Shown: positions 23,113-30,971 of the stretch, one piece after another
Numbering within the stretch: the first letter of the stretch is position 1
Layout of the letters: every line of letters begins with the position of its first letter
Assembly (NCBI GenBank): GCA_028283855.1
Contig: JAPWJX010000003.1
Span: 62,001 to 126,000 of the forward strand
Direction of reading: 5' to 3'
DNA from: Verrucomicrobium sp.
GTDB lineage: Bacteria; Verrucomicrobiota; Verrucomicrobiia; Methylacidiphilales; GAS474
Length of the DNA: 64,000 nt
Translations under genes and position numbers: made by a program
The notes under the pieces: generated by a model
Told to the model about the DNA's origin: nothing
The model's database searches: none
Seen by the model: the letters and a program-made list of their open reading frames with translations, nothing else

Positions 23113-24164
23113 GCCGCCGCCCTACCCTCGTCTGCGGCGGCCTTTCCTTTGAGAAGACCCCGGTGGAAGTCCGCGAACGCGCGGCGATCGGCCTGGCCGC
23201 CCTCCCCTCCGCGCTGGAGCAGGTCCGCGACTCCCTGGGGCTAGAGGAGGCGGTCCTCATCTCCACCTGCAACCGCGTCGAGTATTTCGGCCTCACCGCG
23301 CACCCGCAGGCCCTCGCCGACGAGTGGCCTCTTTTCCTAAGCGTCCTCCCCGGCACGGAGGGGGCCGACGCCGCCGCCTTCGCCGCCCACTCCTTCCACC
23401 TGCGCGGGCGCGACTGCGTGGAGCACCTCTTCCGCCTCGCCGCCGGGCTCGAGTCGATGGTGCTGGGGGAGACCGAGATCCTGGGCCAGGTGAAGGACGC
23501 CTACCGCCTGGCGACCGACCGCGGCCTGACCGGCAAGCGCCTCCACCGCCTCTTCCAGGCCTCCTTCGCCGCCGCCAAGGCCGTCCGCTCCCAGACCTCC
23601 ATCACCCGCGGGGCGGTCTCCGTCGGCTCCGTGGCGGTCGATTTGGCGGGCAAGCTCTTCGGCGACTTGGGCAATTGCACCGTGATGGTGCTGGGCGCGG
23701 GCGCGACGAGCGAGCGCACCGCCCGTTCCCTGCAAAGCCGCGGCGCGCGGCGCCTCCTCGTCGCCAACCGGACGGAAGAAAACGCCCGCGCGCTGGCCGA
23801 GGCCCTCGGCGGCGAGGTCGTTCCCTGGAACGCCTTTCCCGCCCGCCTGGGAGAGGTCGACATCGTCATCAGCTCCACCTCCGCTCCCACCTACGTCCTC
23901 TCCCGCGACCGCCTGGAACGGGCCCGCCGCCGGGGCCGCCCCCTGTTCCTCATCGACCTGGCGGTGCCGCGCGACATCGACCCCTCCGTCCAGCACCTGG
24001 AGGACGTCTACCTCTACGATATCGACGACCTCGAATCCCTGGCCCGCAACGCCCGGCGCGACCGCGCGACGGAAGTGACCCAGTGCGAGTCGATCCTCCT
24101 CCCCCACGTCGAAGAGTTCCTGGCCTGGCTGGAAAAGCCCGGCTACCAGAACCAAACGGCATGA
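23109..24164 (+). CDS. hemA: Glutamyl-tRNA reductase
   Basis: 351 residues. It reduces glutamyl-tRNA(Glu) to glutamate 1-semialdehyde with NADPH, the first committed step of C5-pathway tetrapyrrole synthesis. It has LISTCNRVEYFGLT with the nucleophilic Cys, SMVLGETEILGQVKDAYRLA, the NADPH Rossmann motif VMVLGAGATSERTARSL, and PLFLIDLAVPRDIDP. It is somewhat shorter at the C-terminus than E. coli HemA (418), with a reduced dimerisation region. ATG 23109 overlaps the upstream stop, and its own stop overlaps hemC (ATGA). Confidence 0.93.
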   Translation: MSRRPTLVCGGLSFEKTPVEVRERAAIGLAALPSALEQVRDSLGLEEAVLISTCNRVEYFGLTAHPQALADEWPLFLSVLPGTEGADAAAFAAHSFHLRGRDCVEHLFRLAAGLESMVLGETEILGQVKDAYRLATDRGLTGKRLHRLFQASFAAAKAVRSQTSITRGAVSVGSVAVDLAGKLFGDLGNCTVMVLGAGATSERTARSLQSRGARRLLVANRTEENARALAEALGGEVVPWNAFPARLGEVDIVISSTSAPTYVLSRDRLERARRRGRPLFLIDLAVPRDIDPSVQHLEDVYLYDIDDLESLARNARRDRATEVTQCESILLPHVEEFLAWLEKPGYQNQTA

Positions 24165-25066
24165 GCGCCGCTCCCGTCCGCATCGGCACGCGCGGCAGCG
24201 CCCTGGCCCTGGCCCAGGCGGGCATGGTGCGCGACGCCTTGGCGGCCAAATGGCCCGCGCACGACTTCGTCCTGGAAATCCTCAAGACGCAGGGGGATGC
24301 CTGGTCCGCCCGGCCCGGCGATCCCGGCCCGCCGCCGGACAAGGGCTTCTTCACCCGCGAGTTCGAGGAAGCCCTCCGCGCCGGGACGATCGACCTGGCC
24401 GTCCACAGCCTCAAGGACCTCCCCACGGAGGAAACGCCCGGCCTGGTTCTGGCCGCCATCCCGCGGCGGGCCGACGCGCGCGACGTCCTGGTCCTGCGCG
24501 CGGGCCTCTCCCACGCCGACCTGCCCCCGGACGCCACCGTCGCCACCGGCAGCAGCCGCCGCGCCTCCCAGCTCCGGGCCCTGCGGCCCGACCTGCGGAC
24601 CGTCCCCATCCGGGGCAACATCGACACCCGCCTGCGCAAGCTGCGGGAGAATCCCGGCTGGGCCGCCACCGTCCTGGCCGCCGCGGGCCTGGAACGGCTC
24701 CGGCCGGACGTCTCCGGCCTCGCCGTCGTCCCCCTCGACTACAGCCTCATGCTCCCCGCGCCCGGCCAAGGGGCGCTGGCCCTCCAGCTCCGGGAGGACG
24801 ACCGGGACAACCGCTTCCGCGCCGCCGCCCTGGACCACGTGCCGACCCGCGCCGCCGTCACCGCGGAGCGGGCCTTCCTCCAGGGCCTGGGCGGCGGCTG
24901 CCGCACCCCCGTCGGCGCGCACGCCGCGCCGGAGGGCGACGGCCTGACCCTGCGCGGCATCGCCTGGATCGGCGACGATCCCGCGCCCCGCTCCGGCGCG
25001 GTGAGCGGCCCCCTGGAAAGCGCCGCCGCGCTGGGCGCGGCGCTGGCGGAGGAGATCCTAGGGTGA
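24161..25066 (+). CDS. hemC: Porphobilinogen deaminase (hydroxymethylbilane synthase)
   Basis: 301 residues, normal length. It polymerises four porphobilinogen units into hydroxymethylbilane. Features: RIGTRGSALALAQAGMVRDAL, DLAVHSLKDLPTEETPGLVL with the catalytic Asp region, TGSSRRASQLRALRPDL, RGNIDTRLRKL, and LGGGCRTPVGAHA whose Cys carries the dipyrromethane cofactor. Coupled by 4-base overlaps to hemA upstream and the cobA-hemD fusion downstream. Confidence 0.95.
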   Translation: MSAAPVRIGTRGSALALAQAGMVRDALAAKWPAHDFVLEILKTQGDAWSARPGDPGPPPDKGFFTREFEEALRAGTIDLAVHSLKDLPTEETPGLVLAAIPRRADARDVLVLRAGLSHADLPPDATVATGSSRRASQLRALRPDLRTVPIRGNIDTRLRKLRENPGWAATVLAAAGLERLRPDVSGLAVVPLDYSLMLPAPGQGALALQLREDDRDNRFRAAALDHVPTRAAVTAERAFLQGLGGGCRTPVGAHAAPEGDGLTLRGIAWIGDDPAPRSGAVSGPLESAAALGAALAEEILG

Positions 25067-26556
25067 AGGCGGGCGTCGCCTACCTCGTCGGCGCGGGCCC
25101 GGGCGACCCCGGCCTCCTCACCCTGCGCGGGCGGGAGCTGCTGGAGCGGGCCGACGTCGTCGTCTACGACTACCTTTGCAACCCGGAGCTCCTCCGCCAC
25201 GCCCCGGACGGCGCGGAGCTGGTCTACGCCGGAAAGAGCGCGGGCCATCACACCCTGACCCAGGCGGAGATCAACGCCCTCCTCGTCGCCAAGGTCGCCG
25301 CCGGGCGCGTCGTCGTCCGGCTGAAGGGGGGCGATCCCTTCGTCTTCGGCCGCGGCGGGGAAGAGGCGGAAGCCCTGGCCGACGCGGGCCTTTCCTTCGA
25401 GATCGTCCCCGGCGTCTCCTCCTCCATCGCCGCCGCCGCCTACGCGGGCATCCCCGTCACCCACCGCTCCCTCGCCTCCAGCTTCACCGTCCTCACCGGC
25501 CACGAGGAGCCGGGGAAGAAAGACTCCTCCCTCGACTGGGAGACGCTGGCAAAGCTCCCCGGCACCAAGGTCCTCCTCATGGGCGTCGAGCGGCTCCGCG
25601 CTCTGGCCGAGCGCCTCGTCCTGGCCGGGGCGCGGCCGGACCTGCCCATCGCCCTCGTCCGCTGGGGCACCTGGACGCGCCAGCAGACCCTGACCGGCAC
25701 CCTGGAAACCATCGCCGACCTGGCGGAGGCGCAGGCCTTCCAGCCCCCCGCCGTCGCCATCCTGGGGGACGTCGTCACCCTGGCGGACAAACTGGCCTGG
25801 TTCCAAAAGAAGCCCCTCTTCGGCCAGCGCGTCGTCGTCCCCCGCACGCGGCGGCAGGCGGGCGGCCTCACCGCGCGGCTGCGGGAACTCGGCGCCGACG
25901 TGCTGGAAATCCCGACCATCCGCGTCGAGCCCGCCCCGCTGCCGGAAGGCGCCCTCGACTTCTCCTGCGACTGGCTCCTCTTCACCAGCCCGAACGGGGC
26001 CGACTTCTTCTTCGACGCCTTCCTGGCCCGCCACGGCGACGTGCGCAAGCTGGGCGCGGCGCGGATCGGCGCCGTCGGCCCCGCCACCGCCGCCCGCGTC
26101 CGGGCCCGCGCCCTGGCCGTCGACCGCCAGCCCTCCGCCTTCACCGTCGACGCGCTCGTCGCCTCCTTCTCCCCGGAGGAGACGCGGGGGAAGCGCTTCG
26201 TCCTGGCCCGGGGCGGCCAGGCCAATCCGGAGTTGCCCGCCGCCCTCCGCGCCGCCGGAGCGGAAGTGACGGAGCTTTCCCTCTACCAGACCCTCCCCGC
26301 CGAGGGGACCGACCCGGCCTCCGCCGCCGCGCGCACGCGCTTCGTCGAGGAAGGGGCCCATTGGATCGCCTTCACCAGCGGCAGCACGGTGGAAAACTGG
26401 AAACGGCTGGGCCTGACGCCCGCCGCCGGCCCCACCCCGCGCGCCCTGAGCATCGGCCCCGTCACCACGCGGGCGCTGGAAGGGGAGCCGGTCCTCGAGG
26501 CCAAGGAGCAGACCCTCGCGGGCCTGGTGGACACCCTTTTGGAAAACCTTTCATGA
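25063..26556 (+). CDS. Fused uroporphyrinogen-III C-methyltransferase / uroporphyrinogen-III synthase
   Basis: 497 residues. Residues about 1-245 are a SUMT (CobA/SirA type) with YLVGAGPGDPGLLTLRG, VVRLKGGDPFVFGRGGEEAE and PGVSSSIAAAAYAGIPVTHR. Residues about 255-497 are a HemD domain starting GQRVVVPRTRRQAGGLTARL with DWLLFTSPNGADFFFDA and IAFTSGSTVENWKRLG. The fusion closes hydroxymethylbilane to uroporphyrinogen III and methylates it to precorrin-2, linking haem to sirohaem/cobalamin. Such fusions are known in several phyla. The start GTG 25063 overlaps the hemC stop (GTGA). Confidence 0.92.
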   Translation: MKAGVAYLVGAGPGDPGLLTLRGRELLERADVVVYDYLCNPELLRHAPDGAELVYAGKSAGHHTLTQAEINALLVAKVAAGRVVVRLKGGDPFVFGRGGEEAEALADAGLSFEIVPGVSSSIAAAAYAGIPVTHRSLASSFTVLTGHEEPGKKDSSLDWETLAKLPGTKVLLMGVERLRALAERLVLAGARPDLPIALVRWGTWTRQQTLTGTLETIADLAEAQAFQPPAVAILGDVVTLADKLAWFQKKPLFGQRVVVPRTRRQAGGLTARLRELGADVLEIPTIRVEPAPLPEGALDFSCDWLLFTSPNGADFFFDAFLARHGDVRKLGAARIGAVGPATAARVRARALAVDRQPSAFTVDALVASFSPEETRGKRFVLARGGQANPELPAALRAAGAEVTELSLYQTLPAEGTDPASAAARTRFVEEGAHWIAFTSGSTVENWKRLGLTPAAGPTPRALSIGPVTTRALEGEPVLEAKEQTLAGLVDTLLENLS

Positions 26557-26885
26557 AGACGAAGGAAGAGTGGATCGACGCCGCCCACGCCGCGCTGGCT
26601 ACCGGCGACCTGGCCGCCGCCGAGGCGGCCAACCGCGCCGCCCTGGAACTCGACCCCCAGGACGCCGAGCTGTGGCACGCCCTGGCCATGACCGCCTACA
26701 AGCAGGGGAACTACCCCGCCGCCATCGAGGCGGGCCGCCGCGCCGCCCAGATCGAGCCGAACGACGGCATGGTCTGGACCGGCCTCTCCCTGGCCTACAT
26801 GAAGAACGACCAGATCCCGGAGGCGGAAGCCGCCGGAGCCAAGGCCAAAGTCATCTCCTGGGGCGGCAAGGTCCAGTTTGAGTAA
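26553..26885 (+). CDS. Small TPR protein, last gene of the haem operon
   Basis: 110 residues with about three TPR units: ATGDLAAAEAANRAALELDP, KQGNYPAAIEAGRRAAQIEP and MKNDQIPEAEAAGAKAKVIS. No signal peptide or membrane segment. ATG 26553 overlaps the stop of the cobA-hemD fusion (ATGA), so it is translated together with the haem enzymes; it may help assemble them, but that is only a guess from position. Confidence 0.75.
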   Translation: MKTKEEWIDAAHAALATGDLAAAEAANRAALELDPQDAELWHALAMTAYKQGNYPAAIEAGRRAAQIEPNDGMVWTGLSLAYMKNDQIPEAEAAGAKAKVISWGGKVQFE

Positions 26886-26891
26886 GTATAT

Positions 26892-26916
26892 ATTCTATAT
26901 TTACTATTTATAGAAT
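26892..26916 (+). promoter_or_regulatory. AT-rich inverted repeat in front of the nucleoid-like gene
   Basis: ATTCTATA (26892-26899) and TATAGAAT (26909-26916) form a perfect 8-base inverted repeat with a 9-base spacer. The surrounding 30 bases are nearly pure A/T in a GC-rich genome. It sits 22 bases before ATG 26938 and may hold the promoter, an operator, or a bend recognised by the AT-hook protein encoded downstream. Confidence 0.45.
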
Positions 26917-26937
26917 CGAGGTTAGAGTGACTCGCTC

Positions 26938-27327
26938 ATGAAACTCTCCGATCTCACCAGCGCCCAGTTCAAGTCCCTCGCCAAGCTCATCTCCCTCAAG
27001 GAAAAGGCGGCGGCCAAGCTGCAGGAGATCGAGGAGAAGATCGAAGCCCTCGCCGGCTTTTCCCCCGCGCCCAAGACGCGCGGCCGCAAGCCCGGCAGCA
27101 AAGGCCGCCGCGGCCCGCGCAAGGGCTCCAAGCCCGGCCGCCTGAAGGAAACCCTCCTCAAGACCCTGCACGCCGCGGGCAGCGAGGGGCTCACCATCCA
27201 GGAGCTTTCCGACAAGCTCAAGACCCCGAGCAACAATCTCTATAGCTGGTTCTATACGACGGGCCGCAAGGTTTCCGGCCTCAAGAAGTCGGGCAAGAAG
27301 TACGTCTATACCGGCAAGGTCGACTAG
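26938..27327 (+). CDS. Nucleoid-like DNA-binding protein: coiled coil, AT-hook region, winged-helix-like C-terminus
   Basis: 129 residues, highly basic. Residues about 10-38 form a coiled coil (LISLKEKAAAKLQEIEEKIE). Residues about 45-65 are a Gly/Arg/Lys/Pro linker with AT-hook-like cores (RGRKPGSKGRRGPRKGSKPG). Residues about 67-129 look like a winged helix: LLKTLHAAGSEGLTIQELSD, then NNLYSWFYTTGRKVSGLKKS ending in KKYVYTG. The design suggests an H-NS-like or chromatin-shaping protein. It has its own AT-rich promoter region. The stop overlaps the convergent ygfZ stop by 4 bases. DNA binding is likely; targets are unknown. Confidence 0.75.
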   Translation: MKLSDLTSAQFKSLAKLISLKEKAAAKLQEIEEKIEALAGFSPAPKTRGRKPGSKGRRGPRKGSKPGRLKETLLKTLHAAGSEGLTIQELSDKLKTPSNNLYSWFYTTGRKVSGLKKSGKKYVYTGKVD

Positions 27328-28172
27328 CCGGCCTTAGGCGGGGCGATGCGGTAGGCCCGCTCCCCCGCCCGGAATTCCCCCGCCTCCTCCAGCAGCGTCC
27401 GGGGCACGTAGCCCAAGGCGATGCCCTCCGCCGCGCTGGTCAGCTTTCCCACCTCCTTCTCCCCGAAGGCGAGCGGCTGCGGCGTTTCCGGCACCCCCGC
27501 CGGGCCCGAGGCCTGGCGCAGGAGGACGAGCCGCCGGTTGACGTGGCCGATGCTCCGCACCCGCGCCACCGTCTCCTGGCCGACGTAGCACCCCTTCTCG
27601 TAGGAAAGGCCCCGCCCGCCCTCTTCCAGCCGCGCCTCCTGGGGCAGCGTCTCCGGCCCCAGCTCCCGTCCCCAGGCGCCCAGGGCGTGCTCGATGCGCG
27701 CCCGATCCACCGCCTCCGGCGCGGCCAGGCGGGCGGGCAGGCAGGGCGCGGCGCCCGGCTCCCACACATCCCAGCCCGGCGGGCCGAAGCGGGCGGAGCG
27801 GCTCACGACCCGGCCCGGCGCGGCGGGGGGCGCCTCTTCGCCAAACCAATGGGAGAGGCGGTAGGAATCGGTGACGTCCTCGATCATGGCGTCGTCGGCG
27901 ATGAGGAACTTTTCCAGCCGGGCGCGGAGGCTTTCCCGGACGGGGAGCGGCGCGTCGATCCACACGGCGTCCTCCGTGGCGGCGAAGAAGCCCTCCCCCT
28001 CCATCCGCCCCTTGCCGGTCAGCACCGCCCCGTAGAGGGAGCGGCCGGGGGTAAGGAGGGAAAGATCGTTCGTCACCTGGCCGTTTAGGTAACGGACGCG
28101 GTCCTCCCCGGTGACTTTCCACAGGGCGCGGTCCGGCAGGGGCAGGCCGCCCAGAATCTCCTCAACAAACAT
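27324..28172 (-). CDS. ygfZ: Folate-binding, tRNA-modifying protein YgfZ family
   Basis: 282 residues. The family signature KGCYVGQETVARVRSIGHVN with the conserved Cys is present. The GcvT-like N-terminus reads RVRYLNGQVTNDLSLLTPG, as in COG0354 proteins, which bind folate and support repair or assembly of iron-sulfur enzymes such as MiaB. It begins at ATG 28172, 29 bases from the divergent tadA start, so both promoters are squeezed into or beyond this gap. Confidence 0.88.
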   Translation of the reverse strand: MFVEEILGGLPLPDRALWKVTGEDRVRYLNGQVTNDLSLLTPGRSLYGAVLTGKGRMEGEGFFAATEDAVWIDAPLPVRESLRARLEKFLIADDAMIEDVTDSYRLSHWFGEEAPPAAPGRVVSRSARFGPPGWDVWEPGAAPCLPARLAAPEAVDRARIEHALGAWGRELGPETLPQEARLEEGGRGLSYEKGCYVGQETVARVRSIGHVNRRLVLLRQASGPAGVPETPQPLAFGEKEVGKLTSAAEGIALGYVPRTLLEEAGEFRAGERAYRIAPPKAG

Positions 28173-28201
28173 GATTTTGGAGATACGCTTCTTTGCCCCC
28201 C

Positions 28202-28687
28202 ATGAAAAGCCCCGACCCCTTCGCCGACGAAAGCGCCAGTGACGAAGCCTTCATGGCCGAGGCCCTCCGCCAGGCCCGCAAGGCCGCCCAGGCGGGGGAG
28301 GTCCCCGTCGGGGCCGTCATCGTCCGGGAGGGGCGGGTCATCGGCCGCGCCCACAACCAGGTGGAGCTGCTGAAGGACGCCACCGCCCACGCGGAGATGC
28401 TGGCCCTCACCCAGGCCCAGGAGGCGGTGGGGGACTGGCGGCTGACCGACTGCACCCTCTACGTCACCAAGGAGCCCTGCCCCATGTGCGCCGGGGCCAT
28501 CGTCCACACCCGGCTCTACCGGGTCGTCTTCGGCGTGGGGGACCCGAAGGCGGGAGCCCTGGGGGGGGCCTTCAACCTGCTGGACCTCAAAGGGCTCAAT
28601 CACACCTGCCTGCTGACCCCCGGGGTGGCAGCCCAGCCCTCCCTGGACCTCCTGCGGGAGTTCTTCCAGGCCCGCCGGGCCGAATAA
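28202..28687 (+). CDS. tadA: tRNA-specific adenosine deaminase
   Basis: 161 residues. It deaminates A34 to inosine in tRNA-Arg(ACG). The zinc site is complete: TAHAEMLAL with the His ligand and proton-shuttling Glu, and EPCPMCAGAIVHTRLYRVVF with both Cys ligands. DPKAGALGGAFNLL and LNHTCLLTPGV are also typical of TadA. I choose ATG 28202; a TTG in frame at 28193 is less likely. The N-terminus carries an acidic extension of about 16 residues. Confidence 0.92.
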   Translation: MKSPDPFADESASDEAFMAEALRQARKAAQAGEVPVGAVIVREGRVIGRAHNQVELLKDATAHAEMLALTQAQEAVGDWRLTDCTLYVTKEPCPMCAGAIVHTRLYRVVFGVGDPKAGALGGAFNLLDLKGLNHTCLLTPGVAAQPSLDLLREFFQARRAE

Positions 28688-28694
28688 AATCGAT

Positions 28695-28723
28695 TTGCCG
28701 GGCGCTGGAAAACGGGGTTTATT
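28695..28723 (+). promoter_or_regulatory. Candidate promoter of the DICT-like gene
   Basis: TTGCCG (28695-28700), 17 bases, TTTATT (28718-28723), with a 40-base leader to ATG 28764. The A/T-rich stretch is the only one in the gap after tadA. Confidence 0.4.
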
Positions 28724-28763
28724 AGGGAGTTCCAACGTAATTTCATCCGATCCCGCTCCATCC

Positions 28764-29534
28764 ATGTTTGCCCCCACCCCCGCCGAGGCCAAAACGGCGA
28801 AGAAGTTTAAGAAGAAGCTCGATCTCCACCTGCCGGAGAACGACGGGGTGCCGCGTCTCCTCCGCATCCGCGGGAAATGCCCGGACACCCAGAAGACCCT
28901 GGGGGAGGCCGTCTTCATCCCGGAGCGGGACATCATCCACGTCTTCGACCACGACACGCTGCTGGCCGTCAGCCACGCCATCGAGGACCTCGCCTCCGAG
29001 GTGCGCGAGGGGGAGCTGATCGCCACCTTCCAGACCTTCGACAATTTCCTGCCGCACAAGAAGCGCTACCAGAGCCTGGCGCGCGACCTCGACGCCGTGC
29101 GCGTCTGGGGCAGCGGCACCGCGCCGAAGGGGTGCCCGGGCATCGACTTCATCCGCTCCGACAACGAGAAGATGATGCGCTACTGGCTCGTCCTCTTCGA
29201 GAGCCAGAACGACCACGCCGTCCTCGTCTGCAAGCAGGTGGGCGCCGGCTCCTCCGCCGCCTCGCCGGAAGGGAAGAAGTTCGTCGGCTTCTACAGCTTC
29301 TGCCCCTACCTGGTGCAGTCGATCCGCTGGCGCTTCAACCTGGTCAGCTCCGGGCTGAAGACCGTCATCCAGCACTGGGAGAACACCTTCTCCCTGCCGG
29401 ACCTGAAAATGCGGGACCTGGACCTGGGCGCCTACCTCCGCCCCCAGCCCGCGCCGAAGGCCCCGGCCAAGGCCAAACCCAAGGCCAAGGCGGCCCCTGC
29501 CGCAAAAAAAACCGCTTCCCGCTCCCGCAAGTAA
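28764..29534 (+). CDS. DICT-like sensory domain protein with a basic C-terminal tail
   Basis: 256 residues. Residues about 70-215 have the look of a DICT domain (a sensory module known from diguanylate cyclases and two-component proteins): LAVSHAIEDLASEVREGELI, ATFQTFDNFLPHKKRYQSLA, YWLVLFESQNDHAVLVCKQV and KKFVGFYSFCPYLVQSIRWR. No output domain is attached. The last 35 residues are a Lys/Ala/Pro-rich tail (PKAPAKAKPKAKAAPAAKK) that could bind nucleic acid or the cell envelope. The frame opens at 28695, but ATG 28764 is the first plausible start behind the promoter. Assignment is by pattern only. Confidence 0.6.
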   Translation: MFAPTPAEAKTAKKFKKKLDLHLPENDGVPRLLRIRGKCPDTQKTLGEAVFIPERDIIHVFDHDTLLAVSHAIEDLASEVREGELIATFQTFDNFLPHKKRYQSLARDLDAVRVWGSGTAPKGCPGIDFIRSDNEKMMRYWLVLFESQNDHAVLVCKQVGAGSSAASPEGKKFVGFYSFCPYLVQSIRWRFNLVSSGLKTVIQHWENTFSLPDLKMRDLDLGAYLRPQPAPKAPAKAKPKAKAAPAAKKTASRSRK

Positions 29535-29550
29535 GGGCTTGGATCGAGGG

Positions 29551-30969
29551 ATGAGCGGCCTTTTCTCCCCCACCGGCGCCTCCGTCCCCCTGCGCTTCCA
29601 CTTCATCGGCATCTGCGGCACCGCCATGGGCGCCGTGGCGGCCATGCTGAAGGACCAGGGCCACCACGTCACCGGCTCCGACCAGAACGTCTACCCCCCC
29701 ATGTCCACCTTCCTGGAGGGCAAGGGGATCCCCGCCGGCCAGGGCTTCTCCCCCGCGCACCTGCCGCAGGACCCGGAGACGATCGTCGTCGTCGGCAACG
29801 CCATCAGCCGCGGCAACGAGGAGCTGGAAACCGCCCTGGAACAAAAACGCCTCTGCCTGGCGCTGCCGGAAGTCCTCAAATACTTCTTCCTCTCCCGCAC
29901 GCACAACCTGGTCGTCACCGGCACCCACGGAAAGACGACGACCACCTCCCTCCTGGCCTGGCTCTTCCAGCACGCGGGGAAGGAGCCCTCCTACCTGATC
30001 GGCGGCCTGCCGCGCAACTTCGCCGAGGGGTGCAAGCGCCAGTCCGGCCCCTACTGGATCCTGGAAGGGGACGAGTACGACACCGCCTACTTCGACAAGC
30101 GGAGCAAGTTCCTCCACTACCTCCCGGAGCTGGCGATCATCAACAACATCGAGTTCGACCACGCCGACATCTACGAGAACCTGGCCGCCATCCAGCTCTC
30201 CTTCCGCCGGATGGTAAAGCTGGTCCCGCGCAACGGCCTCATCCTGGTCAACGCCGACGACCCGAACGCCCTGGCCGTCGTCCAGGAGAGCCCCGCGCCG
30301 GTCAAGCGCGTCGGCTTCGCCGCGGACGCGGAGGTCCGCATCACCGACGCCGAATACGGCGCGGCGGAGAGCCGCTTCACCCTCTTCGGCCACCGCTTCA
30401 CCCTGCCGATGGCCGGGGAGTTCAACGTCCGCAACGCGGCCATGGCCCTGGCCGCCGCGCAGTTCTACCAGATCCCCCTTCCCGTCCTGGAAAAGGGCCT
30501 GGCCTCCTTCCTGGGCATCCGCCGCCGCCAGGAAGTGCGCGGGGAAAAGGGCGGCGTCACCGTCATCGACGACTTCGGCCACCACCCCACCGCCATCCGG
30601 GAGACGATCCGCGGCCTGCGGCAAAAGTATCCCGGCCGCCGCCTCTGGGCCGTCTTCGAGCCCCGCAGCAACACCACACGCCGCGCCGTCTTCCAGGAGA
30701 CGCTCCCCGCCGCCCTGGGGGAGGCCGACGGCGTCTTCGTCGCCCAGGTGGCCGCGCTCGACCAGCTCCGCCCGGAAGAGCGGCTCAACCCGGAAAAGGT
30801 CGTCTCCGACATCGCCGCGCGCGGCATCCCCGCCCACTACGAGCGGGACGCCGAGGCGATCGTCCGCGGCCTGGTCCCCCTCCTTCAGCAGCAGGACGTC
30901 GTCGCCGTCTTCAGCAACGGCGGCTTCGGCGGCATCCACGAAAAACTCCTCAACGCTTTGCCCAACTAA
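29551..30969 (+). CDS. mpl: UDP-N-acetylmuramate:L-alanyl-gamma-D-glutamyl-meso-diaminopimelate ligase
   Basis: 472 residues, the length of Mpl. It reattaches recycled murein tripeptide to UDP-MurNAc. The Mur ligase architecture is clear: RFHFIGICGTAMGAVAAMLK, the ATP-binding loop VVTGTHGKTTTTSLLAWLFQ, GDEYDTAYFDKRSKFLHY (characteristic of Mpl as opposed to MurC), and TVIDDFGHHPTAIRETIRGL. A TTG at 29539 is in frame, but ATG 29551 with GAGG in front is preferred. It indicates a meso-diaminopimelate type cell wall and recycling. Confidence 0.93.
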   Translation: MSGLFSPTGASVPLRFHFIGICGTAMGAVAAMLKDQGHHVTGSDQNVYPPMSTFLEGKGIPAGQGFSPAHLPQDPETIVVVGNAISRGNEELETALEQKRLCLALPEVLKYFFLSRTHNLVVTGTHGKTTTTSLLAWLFQHAGKEPSYLIGGLPRNFAEGCKRQSGPYWILEGDEYDTAYFDKRSKFLHYLPELAIINNIEFDHADIYENLAAIQLSFRRMVKLVPRNGLILVNADDPNALAVVQESPAPVKRVGFAADAEVRITDAEYGAAESRFTLFGHRFTLPMAGEFNVRNAAMALAAAQFYQIPLPVLEKGLASFLGIRRRQEVRGEKGGVTVIDDFGHHPTAIRETIRGLRQKYPGRRLWAVFEPRSNTTRRAVFQETLPAALGEADGVFVAQVAALDQLRPEERLNPEKVVSDIAARGIPAHYERDAEAIVRGLVPLLQQQDVVAVFSNGGFGGIHEKLLNALPN

Positions 30970-30971
30970 CC

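Noticed and set aside
30030-30971. Upstream extension of the phosphohexomutase frame
   Set aside because: The stretch overlaps mpl in another frame, reads as Arg/Pro-rich nonsense, and homology begins at ATG 30972.
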